A stretch of DNA of 64,000 nucleotides, from NCBI RefSeq assembly GCF_011806405.1, contig NZ_JAATOW010000013.1, positions 44,284 through 108,283 of the forward strand, written 5' to 3'. Shown here in pieces: positions 25,088 to 34,041 of this stretch. The position numbers and the translations under genes are program-made. The stretch comes from Pseudooceanicola sp. HF7 (GTDB taxonomy: Bacteria > Pseudomonadota > Alphaproteobacteria > Rhodobacterales > Rhodobacteraceae). Under the pieces are notes generated by a model. The model saw only the letters and a list, made by a program, of their open reading frames with translations. It ran no database searches and was not told the origin of the DNA. Numbering within the stretch: the first letter of the stretch is position 1; each line of letters starts with the position of its first letter.

Positions 25088-26173
25088 ATGGCAGAGGAAG
25101 AAAACTCTGGCGAAAAGCCGCACGAACCAACAGAGCGGAAGCTGCAGAAGGCCCGCCAGAAGGGCGAGGTTCCGCGATCCCAGGATCTGTCCACGGCGGC
25201 GGCCTATGGCGGGCTGTGCCTGGCGGGACTGGCGGTGGGGGGCCCCGCGCTGATCCGGCTGGGGGAGGTGCTGATGACCCTGGTCGACCGCCCCGAGGCC
25301 CTGGCCCCGCTGTTCTTCGACGGCCCCGGCCAGACCCCGACAGGCGGGCTGATGGGGGCGGTTGGTCTGCCGCTCATCCCGTTTTTCCTGGTGCCGGCGC
25401 TTGCGGCCCTGGGTGGGATCATCGCCCAGCAAAGCTTCGTCGTGTCCGGCGATAAGCTGAAATTCAAGGCCAGCCGCATCAACCCGGTGTCCAACGCCAA
25501 GCAGAAGTTCGGCCGCAACGGGATCTTCGAGTTCTTCAAGAGCTTCGCCAAGCTGGTGATCTATTCCACCTGCCTGTTCTACTTCGTCTCCGGCAAACTG
25601 CCCGAGATGGCCTCGACCCTCTATCTTGGGCCCGGGATCGCCGCCGCGCTGCTGCTGCGGCTCTGCGTGGAATTCCTGTTCATCGTCTTCCTGATCGCGC
25701 TGGTCCTTGGCGGGCTGGATTACCTCTGGCAGCGGGCGGAGCACATGCGCAAGAACCGCATGACGGACAAGGAAATCCGCGACGAGGTCAAGGAATCCGA
25801 GGGCGATCCCTACATGCGCGGCCAGCGCCGCCAACGCGCCGAACAGATCGCGCGCAGCCAGATGATGGCCGATGTGCCAGAGGCCGACGTGGTCATCGTC
25901 AACCCGACCCATTACGCCGTGGCGCTGAAATGGGACCGCACGCGCGGCTCCGCCCCGGTCTGCGTGGCCAAGGGCGTGGACGAGGTGGCCGCCGTCATGC
26001 GCGATATCGCCAGCAAGAACGGCGTGCCCCTGCATTCCGATCCGCCGACCGCGCGCAAGCTGCACGCGGAGGTGGAGATCGGGCAGGAGATCGGGCCCGG
26101 CGATTACCGCGCGGTGGCCGCCGCGATCCGCTTTGCCGATGAGATGCGGCGCAAGGCGCGGGGTCGGATCTGA
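25088..26173 (+). CDS. flhB: Flagellar export switch protein FlhB
   Basis: A 361-residue protein with four membrane helices and a cytoplasmic domain that changes export specificity from rod/hook to filament by autocleavage. The cleavage motif NPTH is present (VVIVNPTHYAVALKW, about residue 275), as is the N-terminal EKPHEPTERKLQKARQKGEV signature. It overlaps the next gene (TGATG). Confidence 0.97.
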   Translation: MAEEENSGEKPHEPTERKLQKARQKGEVPRSQDLSTAAAYGGLCLAGLAVGGPALIRLGEVLMTLVDRPEALAPLFFDGPGQTPTGGLMGAVGLPLIPFFLVPALAALGGIIAQQSFVVSGDKLKFKASRINPVSNAKQKFGRNGIFEFFKSFAKLVIYSTCLFYFVSGKLPEMASTLYLGPGIAAALLLRLCVEFLFIVFLIALVLGGLDYLWQRAEHMRKNRMTDKEIRDEVKESEGDPYMRGQRRQRAEQIARSQMMADVPEADVVIVNPTHYAVALKWDRTRGSAPVCVAKGVDEVAAVMRDIASKNGVPLHSDPPTARKLHAEVEIGQEIGPGDYRAVAAAIRFADEMRRKARGRI

Positions 26174-26625
26174 TGCGCGCAACCGAGGCCCTTGCCCGGC
26201 TCACCCCGCTCGCCCAGGCCACGGAGATCCGCTACGAGGCGGACCTGGCCGTGCTGCGCCGCATCACCCGCAACGAAAGCCAGCTGCGTGACAGCCTGTC
26301 AGAGCTGGAGGACCAGGCCGCCGCCGGTTTCCTGCGCGCCGTGGGCAGCGAGACGGGCAGCCTTGGGTTCGCCAGCAGCCAGGAACGCGCCTGGCGGGAC
26401 TGGCTTTCGATGAAACGCGGCGAGCTGCAGCGCAGCCTGGCCCTGTGCCTGGCGGAGAAATCGGAACAGACAGAGGTGCTGCGCCTCAGCATGGGGCGCC
26501 GCGACGTGGCCGCGCAGATGGTGAAACGCGCCAGGGCCGAGGCCCGGCAGGACCGGCTGGCCAAGCAGATGGCCGCCCTTCAGGAGATGTCTCTGCTGCA
26601 CCACAGGAAAAGGCCGCGCTCGTAA
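26173..26625 (+). CDS. Small coiled-coil flagellar protein, FliJ-like by context
   Basis: A 150-residue, almost wholly helical protein rich in Arg, Ala, Gln and Glu, without signal or membrane segment. Its position directly after flhB (shared TGATG) and its size suggest a FliJ-like export chaperone or stalk protein. FliJ sequences are too variable for a firm call. It ends the fliL-to-flhB operon and is followed by a strong terminator. Confidence 0.6.
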   Translation: MRATEALARLTPLAQATEIRYEADLAVLRRITRNESQLRDSLSELEDQAAAGFLRAVGSETGSLGFASSQERAWRDWLSMKRGELQRSLALCLAEKSEQTEVLRLSMGRRDVAAQMVKRARAEARQDRLAKQMAALQEMSLLHHRKRPRS

Positions 26626-26644
26626 GCGCGGCCCTCCTGTTTTC
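26612..26644. terminator. Rho-independent terminator of the flhB operon
   Basis: GGCCGCGCT (26612-26620) and AGCGCGGCC (26625-26633) form a nine-pair stem with a CGTA loop, preceded by AAAA and followed by CTCCTGTTTT. It starts inside the end of the last gene. The converging flgH/fliL operon ends about 50 bases further on. Confidence 0.8.
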
Positions 26645-26688
26645 TGCCCTGCGGCCCCTGATTCTCTACCCTGCGGCCCCTTTGCGGG

Positions 26689-27201
26689 TCAGGAATCCTG
26701 CCGGGCGATATCCGTGATCAGCACGTCAGAGACGATCGGCCCCAGAACGCGCGACGCCACGTTGAGAAGCCCGCGCCGCAGCGTATCCAGGTTGTTGGAA
26801 TTGGTGAAGGCGCCTTCGAAGCCGCCGATATTGGCGTGATCGAACATCACCTGCAGGAAGGAATCCCGCAGCTTGGGTTCGCGGGCATAGACAAACTCGC
26901 TGTTGCCCGGCGCGACCTCCAGCGAGATGGAGATCACGACCAGCGCCGAGATCTTGTCACTGGCCACGACCGGCACGATGAACTGGTTGTGCATCTTGAT
27001 GTATTCCCGCTGGGCGTCGTCCTCCAGCGGGGCGGGTTCGGCATTGGGATCCGGCGCCGCGACCTGCACCGGCGCGGCCTCTCCATCCCCGCAGGGATTG
27101 ATCTCGGCCATGTCCTGCGGCGCGGGGCGCAGCATGAGGCCGGCACCGGCCCCGGCACCGATGCCAAGGATCACCAGGAGGATGGGCAGAAGTTTCTTCA
27201 T
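26689..27201 (-). CDS. FliL-like protein (copy 2)
   Basis: A 170-residue protein with one N-terminal membrane helix (about residues 5-25), a Pro/Ala-rich spacer and a FliL-like periplasmic domain (SALVVISISLEVAPGNSEFVY ... REPKLRDSFLQVMFDHA). It is divergent from the copy at 17280. It closes the minus-strand rod/ring operon, nine bases after flgH. Two FliL-type proteins in one flagellar cluster suggest separate roles, for example at the stator and at the L/P-ring region. Confidence 0.8.
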   Translation of the reverse strand: MKKLLPILLVILGIGAGAGAGLMLRPAPQDMAEINPCGDGEAAPVQVAAPDPNAEPAPLEDDAQREYIKMHNQFIVPVVASDKISALVVISISLEVAPGNSEFVYAREPKLRDSFLQVMFDHANIGGFEGAFTNSNNLDTLRRGLLNVASRVLGPIVSDVLITDIARQDS

Positions 27202-27210
27202 GGGGCCTCC

Positions 27211-27930
27211 TTAGAAGGGCAGGATGCGATCGGCGATCTGCTGGCCGATCCGGGGCTGCTGGACATCCGTGATCTGCCCGCGCCCGCCGTAGGACACCCG
27301 CGCCGAGGCAATCTTGTCATAGGTGATCTCGTTCTGGCGGGAGATATCCGCGGGCCGAACGAAGCCCGAAACAAGCAATTCGCGCAGTTCGAAGTTCACC
27401 CGCACCTCCTGGTTGCCCGAGATCGACAGCACCCCGTTGGGCAGCACGTCGACCACCGTGGCGGCAATGCGCAGGGTCAGTTTCTCATTCCGGCTGACGG
27501 AGCCATCGCCGTTGGAGCTGGAGCTGGAATCCAGGCTGACCGCATCATCCAGCGTGGCGTCGCCCGACAGATCGTTGTTGATCCGCTGCGGAATGCCGAA
27601 GAATTCGGAAATCCCAAGGCTTTCGGACCCGCTGCGCGAGCGCGAGGTGGAATTGGAAATCTCTGCGCTTTCGTCGATCTCGATCACCACGGTCAGGATG
27701 TCGCCGCGCTGAAGGGCGCGCCGGTCCCCCAGAAGGGACGCCCGCGACGCCGTCCAGAGAGAGGCCCCGGGCACCACGCTTCGGCTGCGGGTGTTTTGCG
27801 GCAGGCCGGGCGACATCATGGCGTTGTGTTCGCGGGAATTGACCTCTGGCGAGAAGTCCGGGGGTTTGCCCAGGTGATCGCCACAGGCGGTCAGGGCGAT
27901 GAGTGCGAGCGTGCAGAAGATTGGTTTCAT
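27211..27930 (-). CDS. flgH: Flagellar L-ring protein FlgH
   Basis: A 239-residue outer-membrane lipoprotein forming the L-ring. The signal ends in LTAC (Cys16). The segments RGDILTVVIEIDESAEISNST and LSISGNQEVRVNFELRELLVSGFVRPADI are typical of FlgH. It overlaps flgA by four bases. The P-ring gene flgI, often adjacent, is not in the window. Confidence 0.96.
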   Translation of the reverse strand: MKPIFCTLALIALTACGDHLGKPPDFSPEVNSREHNAMMSPGLPQNTRSRSVVPGASLWTASRASLLGDRRALQRGDILTVVIEIDESAEISNSTSRSRSGSESLGISEFFGIPQRINNDLSGDATLDDAVSLDSSSSSNGDGSVSRNEKLTLRIAATVVDVLPNGVLSISGNQEVRVNFELRELLVSGFVRPADISRQNEITYDKIASARVSYGGRGQITDVQQPRIGQQIADRILPF

Positions 27931-28340
27931 TGAACTTTCACCGTTCCATCAGATTGGATCACGCCGTTGACCACCTGCCGCGAATCCATGTTCATGACCC
28001 GCAGCACCTCTCCGGCACCGCCGCGGCCAAGGGCGCGGGCCTCTGCCACGATCATCAGCCCGTTGCGGTCATAGATCAGGCGCACGACCTGGTTGCGGTC
28101 GATCAGCGCCGGGGGGCCCAGGTCTCCGGGTCGGATCGGGCGGCCGGCATAGAGCGCCTGCCGGGTTTCCATGCCGACCAGCCCATCCAGCGAGGACAGG
28201 GCGCCGGGCACCTCCACGTCGCGCAGCACCAGGTCGTTCACGCCGATCACGGTCTGCGCGCGGATGGTGCGCGCCGCGATGACCGTATCGGCCTGTGCCG
28301 CCGGCGCGAGAAGGAGCAGGGACAGGAGAAGCCTGAGCAT
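27927..28340 (-). CDS. flgA: Flagellar P-ring assembly chaperone FlgA
   Basis: A 137-residue periplasmic protein with a signal peptide (to about residue 17, AQA) and the SAF-domain type FlgA core: VIGVNDLVLRDVEVPGAL, ETRQALYAGRPIRPGDL and NGLMIVAEARALGRGGAGE. It assists FlgI polymerisation in the periplasm, yet flgI is not in this window. It starts exactly at the last base of flgG. Confidence 0.93.
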   Translation of the reverse strand: MLRLLLSLLLLAPAAQADTVIAARTIRAQTVIGVNDLVLRDVEVPGALSSLDGLVGMETRQALYAGRPIRPGDLGPPALIDRNQVVRLIYDRNGLMIVAEARALGRGGAGEVLRVMNMDSRQVVNGVIQSDGTVKVQ

Positions 28341-29125
28341 CAGCGCACCTGTGCGGTCGCTGCGAGCATCTGGTCAGAGGCGGTGATGACCTTCGCGTTC
28401 AGCTCGTAGCCGCGCTGTGCCTCGATCAGTTCGGTCACCTCGCGCACCGGATCGACGGAGCTGTCCTCAAGGTAGCCCTGCCGCACCGTGCCCAGGCCAT
28501 CCAGCCCCGGCGTGGTGACATTGGGCGGGCCGGAGGCCTCTGTCTCCGTGAAGAGGTTCGAGCCGATGGCTTCCAGCCCCTTGGGATTGGCGAAACCGGC
28601 AAGCGACAGCTGGCCCAGCAGCTGCGCGTCCGCGGTATCGGCGAAATAGGCGTAGACCTCGCCATTCGCGTTGATGGAGATGGAGCGCGCATCGTCCGGG
28701 ATGGTGATATCGGGGGCCACGGGGAAACCGTCCGAGGTGACGATCTGCCCCTCTCCGGTGCGTTTCAGCGCCCCGTCGCGGGTATAGGCGGCCAGGCCGT
28801 TGGGCAGAGTGACCTCCAGGTAGCCGCGCCCTTCGATGGCCACGTCCAGGTCGCCGCCCGTCTGGGACAGGGACCCCTGCGCCAGGTGCATCGAGACGGC
28901 AGAGGGGCGCACGCCCAGGCCAAGCTGGATGCCCGTGGGCAGGACCGTCCCGTCCGAGGCATTGATCGTGCCGGCGCGGACCATCTGCTGGTAATGCAGG
29001 TCCGCGAATTCCGCGCGGCGGGCGTTGTAGCCCGTGGTGGACATGTTCGCGAGGTTGTTCGAGATCGTCTCGACCCGCATTTGCTGAGCGGCCATGCCGG
29101 TGGCCGCGATCTTGAGGGCGCGCAT
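28340..29125 (-). CDS. flgG: Flagellar distal rod protein FlgG
   Basis: A 261-residue axial protein. It has the conserved rod-protein N-terminus (MRALKIAATGMAAQQMRVET with SNNLANMSTTGYNARRAEFADL) and C-terminal helix (EVTELIEAQRGYELNAKVI). The start at 29125 has a ribosome binding site (TAGGAG) and gives the family N-terminus; the longer frame upstream is not used. It is preceded by flgF with ten bases between. Confidence 0.96.
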   Translation of the reverse strand: MRALKIAATGMAAQQMRVETISNNLANMSTTGYNARRAEFADLHYQQMVRAGTINASDGTVLPTGIQLGLGVRPSAVSMHLAQGSLSQTGGDLDVAIEGRGYLEVTLPNGLAAYTRDGALKRTGEGQIVTSDGFPVAPDITIPDDARSISINANGEVYAYFADTADAQLLGQLSLAGFANPKGLEAIGSNLFTETEASGPPNVTTPGLDGLGTVRQGYLEDSSVDPVREVTELIEAQRGYELNAKVITASDQMLAATAQVR

Positions 29126-29135
29126 CTGTTGGCTC

Positions 29136-29849
29136 CTACTTGATGAGAGTTCTTGCGACGGTGCGGATCCGGTCGTCTTCCCGCTCCAGGAAGGTCTGGC
29201 CCAGTTCATAGGCCCGCTGGACCTGGATCATCCGGCCGATCTGGCCGATGGCATCCACGTTCGAGCTTTCGATGAAGCCCTGCACGACCCGCGGGTCGTC
29301 GACGGGCTCAACCCCGCCATCGGTGCTGAACATCGTGCCGCCATGGCGTTGCAGGCTCAGCGGATCTGCCGGGCGCACGACACCCAGCTGGCCGATCGGC
29401 GCACCGTCCGCCGACAGGGTGCCATCCCCCGCCAGGCCAAGGTTCACCGCATCCGGCGGAATGAAGATCGGCGCCCCCCCGGGATCAAGCACCGGGTGGC
29501 CGTCATTGGTCACCAGGTCCCCCGCGGCAGAGGTGGCGAAACTGCCCGCGCGGGTCAGCATCTGCCCCTCGGGGGTTTGGACCTGGAAGAATCCCTCGCC
29601 CTCGATGGCGAAATCAAGGCTGCTGCCGGTTTCGGTCAGCGCGCCCTGGCGGAAAGACGTGTTGTGCACACGGGCTGCCGCCATGGAGAGCGACGGACCG
29701 TCATCGGTGCCCTGGACAAATTCGGAAAAGATCAGCCCCTCCTGCCGGTAGCCGGTGGTGGCCGCATTCGCGATGTTGTTCGCGATCACGGTCATCTCCC
29801 GCATCAGCCCGGATTGCCGGGTAAGGGTCGTGTAGCCTGCGTTGTCCAA
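29136..29849 (-). CDS. flgF: Flagellar proximal rod protein FlgF, TTG start
   Basis: A 237-residue rod protein with the typical N-terminus (DNAGYTTLTRQSGLMREM ... NIANAATTGYRQEG) and C-terminus (GRMIQVQRAYELGQTFLE). There is no ATG near the start: TTG at 29849 follows GGAGG by six bases and two bases separate it from the fliQ stop codon, so a TTG start is the best reading. The frame continues upstream through fliQ in another phase and should not be used. Confidence 0.94.
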   Translation of the reverse strand: MDNAGYTTLTRQSGLMREMTVIANNIANAATTGYRQEGLIFSEFVQGTDDGPSLSMAAARVHNTSFRQGALTETGSSLDFAIEGEGFFQVQTPEGQMLTRAGSFATSAAGDLVTNDGHPVLDPGGAPIFIPPDAVNLGLAGDGTLSADGAPIGQLGVVRPADPLSLQRHGGTMFSTDGGVEPVDDPRVVQGFIESSNVDAIGQIGRMIQVQRAYELGQTFLEREDDRIRTVARTLIK

Positions 29850-29851
29850 GT

Positions 29852-30118
29852 TTAACCTCCGATGATGTGCGGGATGAGCTGGTTCTGGAAAAAGGCCACG
29901 AGCGTCTGGGTCATGAACCCCATGCACAGCCAGAAGACGACGACGATCGCCAGGAGCTTGGGCACGAAGGTCAGGGTCATCTCCTGGATCGAGGTCAGCG
30001 CCTGGAACAGGCCCACGACCAGGCCGGCAACGAGGGCCACGGCAAGGATCGGGGTCGAGGTGATGACCGCCACCCAAAGGCCCTGGCGCAGGCTGTCGAA
30101 GAAAAGCGCTTCATTCAC
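29852..30118 (-). CDS. fliQ: Flagellar export gate protein FliQ
   Basis: An 88-residue protein with two membrane helices (about 13-35 and 50-75) and the FliQ core GLVVGLFQALTSIQEMTLTFVPK. It is a subunit of the FliPQR gate. It is embedded in the rod operon, between fliE and flgF. Confidence 0.95.
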   Translation of the reverse strand: MNEALFFDSLRQGLWVAVITSTPILAVALVAGLVVGLFQALTSIQEMTLTFVPKLLAIVVVFWLCMGFMTQTLVAFFQNQLIPHIIGG

Positions 30119-30146
30119 TGGCCAGGACCCCCGGTTACGTCACGGC

Positions 30147-30440
30147 TCAAACGGGCATACGCAGGATTTCCTGGTAAGCCTCGACGACCTTGTCCCGGAC
30201 GGTCACTGCCGTTTCCACGGCAAGCTGCGTCTGGGCCAGGGCCTGGACCAGCGCATGGGGGTCGGCTTCGCCGATCATGGCCGCTTTTGCGGTTTCTTCC
30301 CCTTCGTGAAACGTCTGGGCGAAATCCCGGGCGGTCTCTCCCAGGGTTTCGGAAAGGCCCTGGCCGGTTCCCGGTACGGGTTCCATGGCCGGGCGGGCCG
30401 CCGCGTATTTCTGCGCGGCGTTCAGGGCACGAATGTCCAT
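30147..30440 (-). CDS. fliE: Flagellar hook-basal body protein FliE
   Basis: A 97-residue adaptor between the MS ring and the rod. The conserved C-terminal half is visible: ADPHALVQALAQTQLAVETAVTVRDKVVEAYQEILRMPV. It is preceded by a ribosome binding site in the 11-base gap after flgC. Confidence 0.93.
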   Translation of the reverse strand: MDIRALNAAQKYAAARPAMEPVPGTGQGLSETLGETARDFAQTFHEGEETAKAAMIGEADPHALVQALAQTQLAVETAVTVRDKVVEAYQEILRMPV

Positions 30441-30451
30441 TCTGGACCTCC

Positions 30452-30844
30452 TTATCTACGCAACAGATCAAGCAGCCCCGACGACATCTGTCGGGCCTGG
30501 TCAAACATCTTGAGGTTCGCCTCGTAGCTGCGCTGCGCTTCGCGCGCGTCAGCGATTTCGACCACCAGATCGACGTTCGATCCATCGTAGTGGCCAGTTT
30601 CATCGGAGAGGGGGTGCGCGGGATCGTAGATCCGCCTCAGCTCGGTCTGGTCGAGTTTCACCCGACCTGTCCGGACCTCACCCTCACCTGCCCCGGCGCC
30701 CGCCACGGTTTCGAACGGGACGGTCTTGCGCCGGTATCCGGGTGTATCGGTATTGGCAATGTTTTCAGAGGTATGGCGCAGGCGCTGTGCCTGGGCCCGC
30801 AACCCGCTGGAGGACAATGCCATGCTGCTCAGGAAATCACCCAT
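30452..30844 (-). CDS. flgC: Flagellar proximal rod protein FlgC
   Basis: A 130-residue rod protein: LSSSGLRAQAQRLRHTSENIAN with TDTPGYRRKTVPFE near the N-terminus, and DAREAQRSYEANLKMFDQ with a helix at the C-terminus. It is six bases downstream of flgB. Confidence 0.95.
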   Translation of the reverse strand: MGDFLSSMALSSSGLRAQAQRLRHTSENIANTDTPGYRRKTVPFETVAGAGAGEGEVRTGRVKLDQTELRRIYDPAHPLSDETGHYDGSNVDLVVEIADAREAQRSYEANLKMFDQARQMSSGLLDLLRR

Positions 30845-30850
30845 GGCCGG

Positions 30851-31282
30851 TCACCTCCGGCCCAGGGCGGTACGCATGACGTCCAGCGCGCTCTTGTAGA
30901 TCGCAAGCGCCTTGTCATGCTGCTGTTTCACCTGAACGGATTTCATCACCTGTTCTTCCAGCGAAACGGAGTTGCCGTTCGGCGAGGACCAGGGATTTTC
31001 CTCTTCTTGCAGGCCCAGCTGGTCGGCACGCCCCGCCATGGAGGACTGGCTGCCGTTCAAATGCGCGCTGCGCGTCGCCTTCAGGCCGAAGCCCGGGGCG
31101 GATGTATCGATCGTTTCGGAAAAGGAAGCGATGTCCTGCGCCTTGTAGCCAGGCGTATCCGCGTTCGCCATGTTTCCGGCGATCACGGTCTGTCGCACGC
31201 TTGCGTGGCGTGCCATGGCATCTGCCATGCGAAAGACTTGCAGTGTCTCGAACACGGGGGCTTCTCCCTCCATTGGCTTCAA
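30851..31282 (-). CDS. flgB: Flagellar proximal rod protein FlgB
   Basis: A 143-residue rod protein with GNMANADTPGYKAQDIASFSE in the N-terminal half and a coiled C-terminal helix (SVQVKQQHDKALAIYKSALDVM). Two Met codons three apart (31282 and 31273) are both possible starts. It heads the minus-strand flgB-flgC-fliE-fliQ-flgF-flgG-flgA-flgH-fliL operon and is divergent from fliI over 58 bases. Confidence 0.93.
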   Translation of the reverse strand: MKPMEGEAPVFETLQVFRMADAMARHASVRQTVIAGNMANADTPGYKAQDIASFSETIDTSAPGFGLKATRSAHLNGSQSSMAGRADQLGLQEEENPWSSPNGNSVSLEEQVMKSVQVKQQHDKALAIYKSALDVMRTALGRR

Positions 31283-31340
31283 TCAAGGCTTAACCCCGAT
31301 TCCTTTAGAAATGGTTGGCACCCAATGAAGGAACCGAGCG

Positions 31341-32753
31341 ATGTCACAGAATGTGCTGCAAGGGGTCCGTGCGGAGCTGGAGATGCTCTCCGCCGTGCGC
31401 CACGTAGGCCGGATTGAAGAAGTCGACGCAGAGGTTCTGCGAGTCACCGGGCTAGGCCGCCACGCGCGGCTGGGCGACGTGCTGAAGATCACCCGGTGGG
31501 ATGGAACCGAGCTGCATGGAGAGGTCATCAAGCTGGATCGCGATGCGCTGACCGTGCTGCCCGATGCGCCCGCCGAAGGGGTGTCCCTTGGGGATCGGGT
31601 GGTCCTGCGCGGCCCGCTGCGCATCGCCCCGGACGACAGTTGGATCGGGCGGGTGATCGACCCGCATGGAATGCCGCTGGACGGGCGGCCGATCCTGCCC
31701 GGAAAGCACTGGAAAAGCTTGCGAAATGACCCGCCGCCGCCCGCCAGGCGGCAGTCTCTTGGCGCCCGCCTTGGCACGGGGATGGCGGTTCTGAACACGC
31801 TCCTTCCCATCGTCGAAGGGCAGCGCGTAGGGCTTTTCGCGGGCTCCGGCGTGGGCAAATCCAGCCTCATGGCGGGGCTGGCGCGCAACATGGAGTCCGA
31901 CGTGACCGTGATCGCCCTGGTCGGGGAACGCGGACGCGAGCTGCGCGAATTCATCGACAAGACCCTAGGGCCGGAGGGGATGAAACGCGCGGTGGTCATT
32001 GCTGCCACCTCTGACCGCTCCGCCCTTGTGCGGCGGCGCTGCGCCTGGACCGCGATGAGCGTGGCGGAGCACTTCCGGGACCGGGGCAAACGGGTGCTGT
32101 TCCTGGCCGATTCGATCACCCGTTTCGCAGAGGCCCACAGGGAGGTCGCGGTCGCCGCAGGGGAGCTTCCGGCCCTACGCGGCTATCCGCCCTCCACCGC
32201 GCATCAGATCATGCAGCTCTGCGAAAGGGCCGGACCGGGCGTGGTGGATACCGGCACGATCACCGCCGTGCTCTCTGTCCTGGTGGCGGGCTCGGACATG
32301 GATGAACCGGTGGCCGATATCCTGCGCGGCGTGCTGGACGGTCATATCGTGATGGATCGACAGATCGCGGAACGGGGGCGGTATCCGGCCATCGACCTGT
32401 TGCGCTCTGTCTCGCGCAGCCTGCCCGATGCGGCCACGGAAGAGGAAAACCAGCTTCTGGCAGAGGCGCGTCGGCTGCTCAGCGCCTATGCGCGGTCGGA
32501 AATGATGATCCAGGCCGGGCTCTATGCCCATGGCAGCGACCAGGTCCTGGACCAGGCGATCCGGGCGCATCCGGATCTGGATGCTTTCCTGGCAGAGAAA
32601 GAGGCCCAGGGGATTCCGAATTCCTTCGACCGGCTCAGGCTGATCCTGCGCCGCGCCGCCGCCGGCGGTTCGCGCGGGCCGGGACAGGGCAAGATGAAGG
32701 CTGTCGCCCCCCGCCGCGCCGCGCCCCACGCTGTCGAAGGTCCGAAGAAATAG
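31341..32753 (+). CDS. fliI: Flagellum-specific export ATPase FliI
   Basis: A 470-residue F1-like ATPase driving export. It has Walker A (AGSGVGKSS, residues 167-175) and Walker B region (RVLFLADSITRFAEAHREV). The ALVGERGREL and AYARSEMMIQAGLY segments are family-typical. A basic C-terminal tail extends beyond the usual end. It is a single gene on the plus strand between two minus-strand operons. Confidence 0.97.
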   Translation: MSQNVLQGVRAELEMLSAVRHVGRIEEVDAEVLRVTGLGRHARLGDVLKITRWDGTELHGEVIKLDRDALTVLPDAPAEGVSLGDRVVLRGPLRIAPDDSWIGRVIDPHGMPLDGRPILPGKHWKSLRNDPPPPARRQSLGARLGTGMAVLNTLLPIVEGQRVGLFAGSGVGKSSLMAGLARNMESDVTVIALVGERGRELREFIDKTLGPEGMKRAVVIAATSDRSALVRRRCAWTAMSVAEHFRDRGKRVLFLADSITRFAEAHREVAVAAGELPALRGYPPSTAHQIMQLCERAGPGVVDTGTITAVLSVLVAGSDMDEPVADILRGVLDGHIVMDRQIAERGRYPAIDLLRSVSRSLPDAATEEENQLLAEARRLLSAYARSEMMIQAGLYAHGSDQVLDQAIRAHPDLDAFLAEKEAQGIPNSFDRLRLILRRAAAGGSRGPGQGKMKAVAPRRAAPHAVEGPKK

Positions 32754-32818
32754 CAGAACCGCCTCGCTATCGGGCGGGGGATCACCGCCGCCCGTCACCT
32801 CCGGCGGCACGCGGCGCC

Positions 32819-33640
32819 TCAGAAGGGTCGCAGGCTGCGCCCGAATTCGATCGCGCTGGACAGCATCATCTGTGCGACGGCCCCCGCGCTGCTAGCTTGG
32901 TATTCCCGGATCTGGGCCTGCATCAGGTAGCGCTGCACGACCTTCTCGCGGATCTCCGCATCAGCTCCCAGCTCTGCCGGGTTAGCGGTGCCGAAGAACC
33001 GCTCGGAACGATCCTTGAAGATCTCCAGCTGCTTTTCCAGGTCCAGTCCGGCGAAACTGGTGGGCAGCCCCAAGGCGGTTTCCATGACCTTGCGCAGGGG
33101 CGCATCGCCCATGATCTTGTACCAGTTGGTATTGGGCGTGGCCTCGCTGCCGGCGTAGGTCTCAAGCCCGCGATCTGCATTCAGGGCCAGGCGCAGCGAA
33201 TCGTCCTGAAGCCCCACCGCCACTTCGAATTCCTGTCGGCGGAACTTGTCCGTGATGTCCGTGGCGAAGGTGGAAATCTTGGTGCTGGGGGTGCCCCGGT
33301 CGAACCCGAAGGCCGCCGCAAGGTCATAGTAACGAGAATCCGAAAGCTTGTTAGCCAGCGCATCTTCTTCCAGCGTGCCCTCTTCCAGGATCTTCTTCAC
33401 GAAATAGGTGCTGTTGATATCGTCCTGAAGCCCGAAGGCCCCCAGGGCGACGCGCAGAAGACGCCGGTCTGAAACCAGGTCCTCTGCCGTATCCACCTTG
33501 GAGATATTCTCTTCGAAATAGGCGGTGTCACGAGTGATCAGAGGCGATTTGTCGAAGACTGCCTTCTGATTGTCATAGGTCCTTTGCAGGAACATCCAGC
33601 CCACTAGACCCGAAGACGGAAGGACCGGAGCGAAGGTCAT
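32819..33640 (-). CDS. DUF1217 domain flagellar protein
   Basis: A 273-residue soluble helical protein of the DUF1217 type, found in alphaproteobacterial flagellar clusters. Recognisable stretches are LRVALGAFGLQDDINSTYFVKKILEEGT and IREKVVQRYLMQAQIREYQ. It overlaps flbT by four bases. The function is unknown; the link to flbT and flaF suggests a role in flagellin production or assembly. Confidence 0.82.
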   Translation of the reverse strand: MTFAPVLPSSGLVGWMFLQRTYDNQKAVFDKSPLITRDTAYFEENISKVDTAEDLVSDRRLLRVALGAFGLQDDINSTYFVKKILEEGTLEEDALANKLSDSRYYDLAAAFGFDRGTPSTKISTFATDITDKFRRQEFEVAVGLQDDSLRLALNADRGLETYAGSEATPNTNWYKIMGDAPLRKVMETALGLPTSFAGLDLEKQLEIFKDRSERFFGTANPAELGADAEIREKVVQRYLMQAQIREYQASSAGAVAQMMLSSAIEFGRSLRPF

Positions 33641-34041
33641 GACAGCCTCGTGTTCAGCAGCCGTTCCTCGCGCGGGAGGAGCCCGCGCAGGGACTTGAGG
33701 CATTGGTAGAACTGGTTGTTCACCACCGCTTCCGTCGCCCCGGCCAGCAGCGCGCGGCTGTCGGGATCGGTCAGGATCTGGCTCAGCTCCTCGATCCGGC
33801 GCAGAAGTTGCAGCCGCGCTTCATCGGGGTCCGCATCGCCGGTCAGCACCAGCTGTGCGGCATAGCAGACCCGCCGCACCGGCGTATTCGCCTCTTCGGG
33901 GTGGATGGCATCCCGCAGGCGCAGGATATTCACGTTGGGCGTCACGATGGACAGCCGCGACCGCCGGTCGCCGTTCTCGATCACTGCGCCATTGATGAGA
34001 ACCCGCTCCTTCGGCGAGAGTTTCAGCACCAGGCCGCTCAT
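33637..34041 (-). CDS. flbT: Flagellin mRNA regulator FlbT
   Basis: A 134-residue member of the FlbT family, confined to alphaproteobacteria. The N-terminal LKLSPKERVLINGAVIENGDRRSRLSI is diagnostic. In Caulobacter FlbT acts on flagellin mRNA at the 5' leader and couples flagellin synthesis to hook completion. It overlaps flaF by four bases. Confidence 0.95.
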   Translation of the reverse strand: MSGLVLKLSPKERVLINGAVIENGDRRSRLSIVTPNVNILRLRDAIHPEEANTPVRRVCYAAQLVLTGDADPDEARLQLLRRIEELSQILTDPDSRALLAGATEAVVNNQFYQCLKSLRGLLPREERLLNTRLS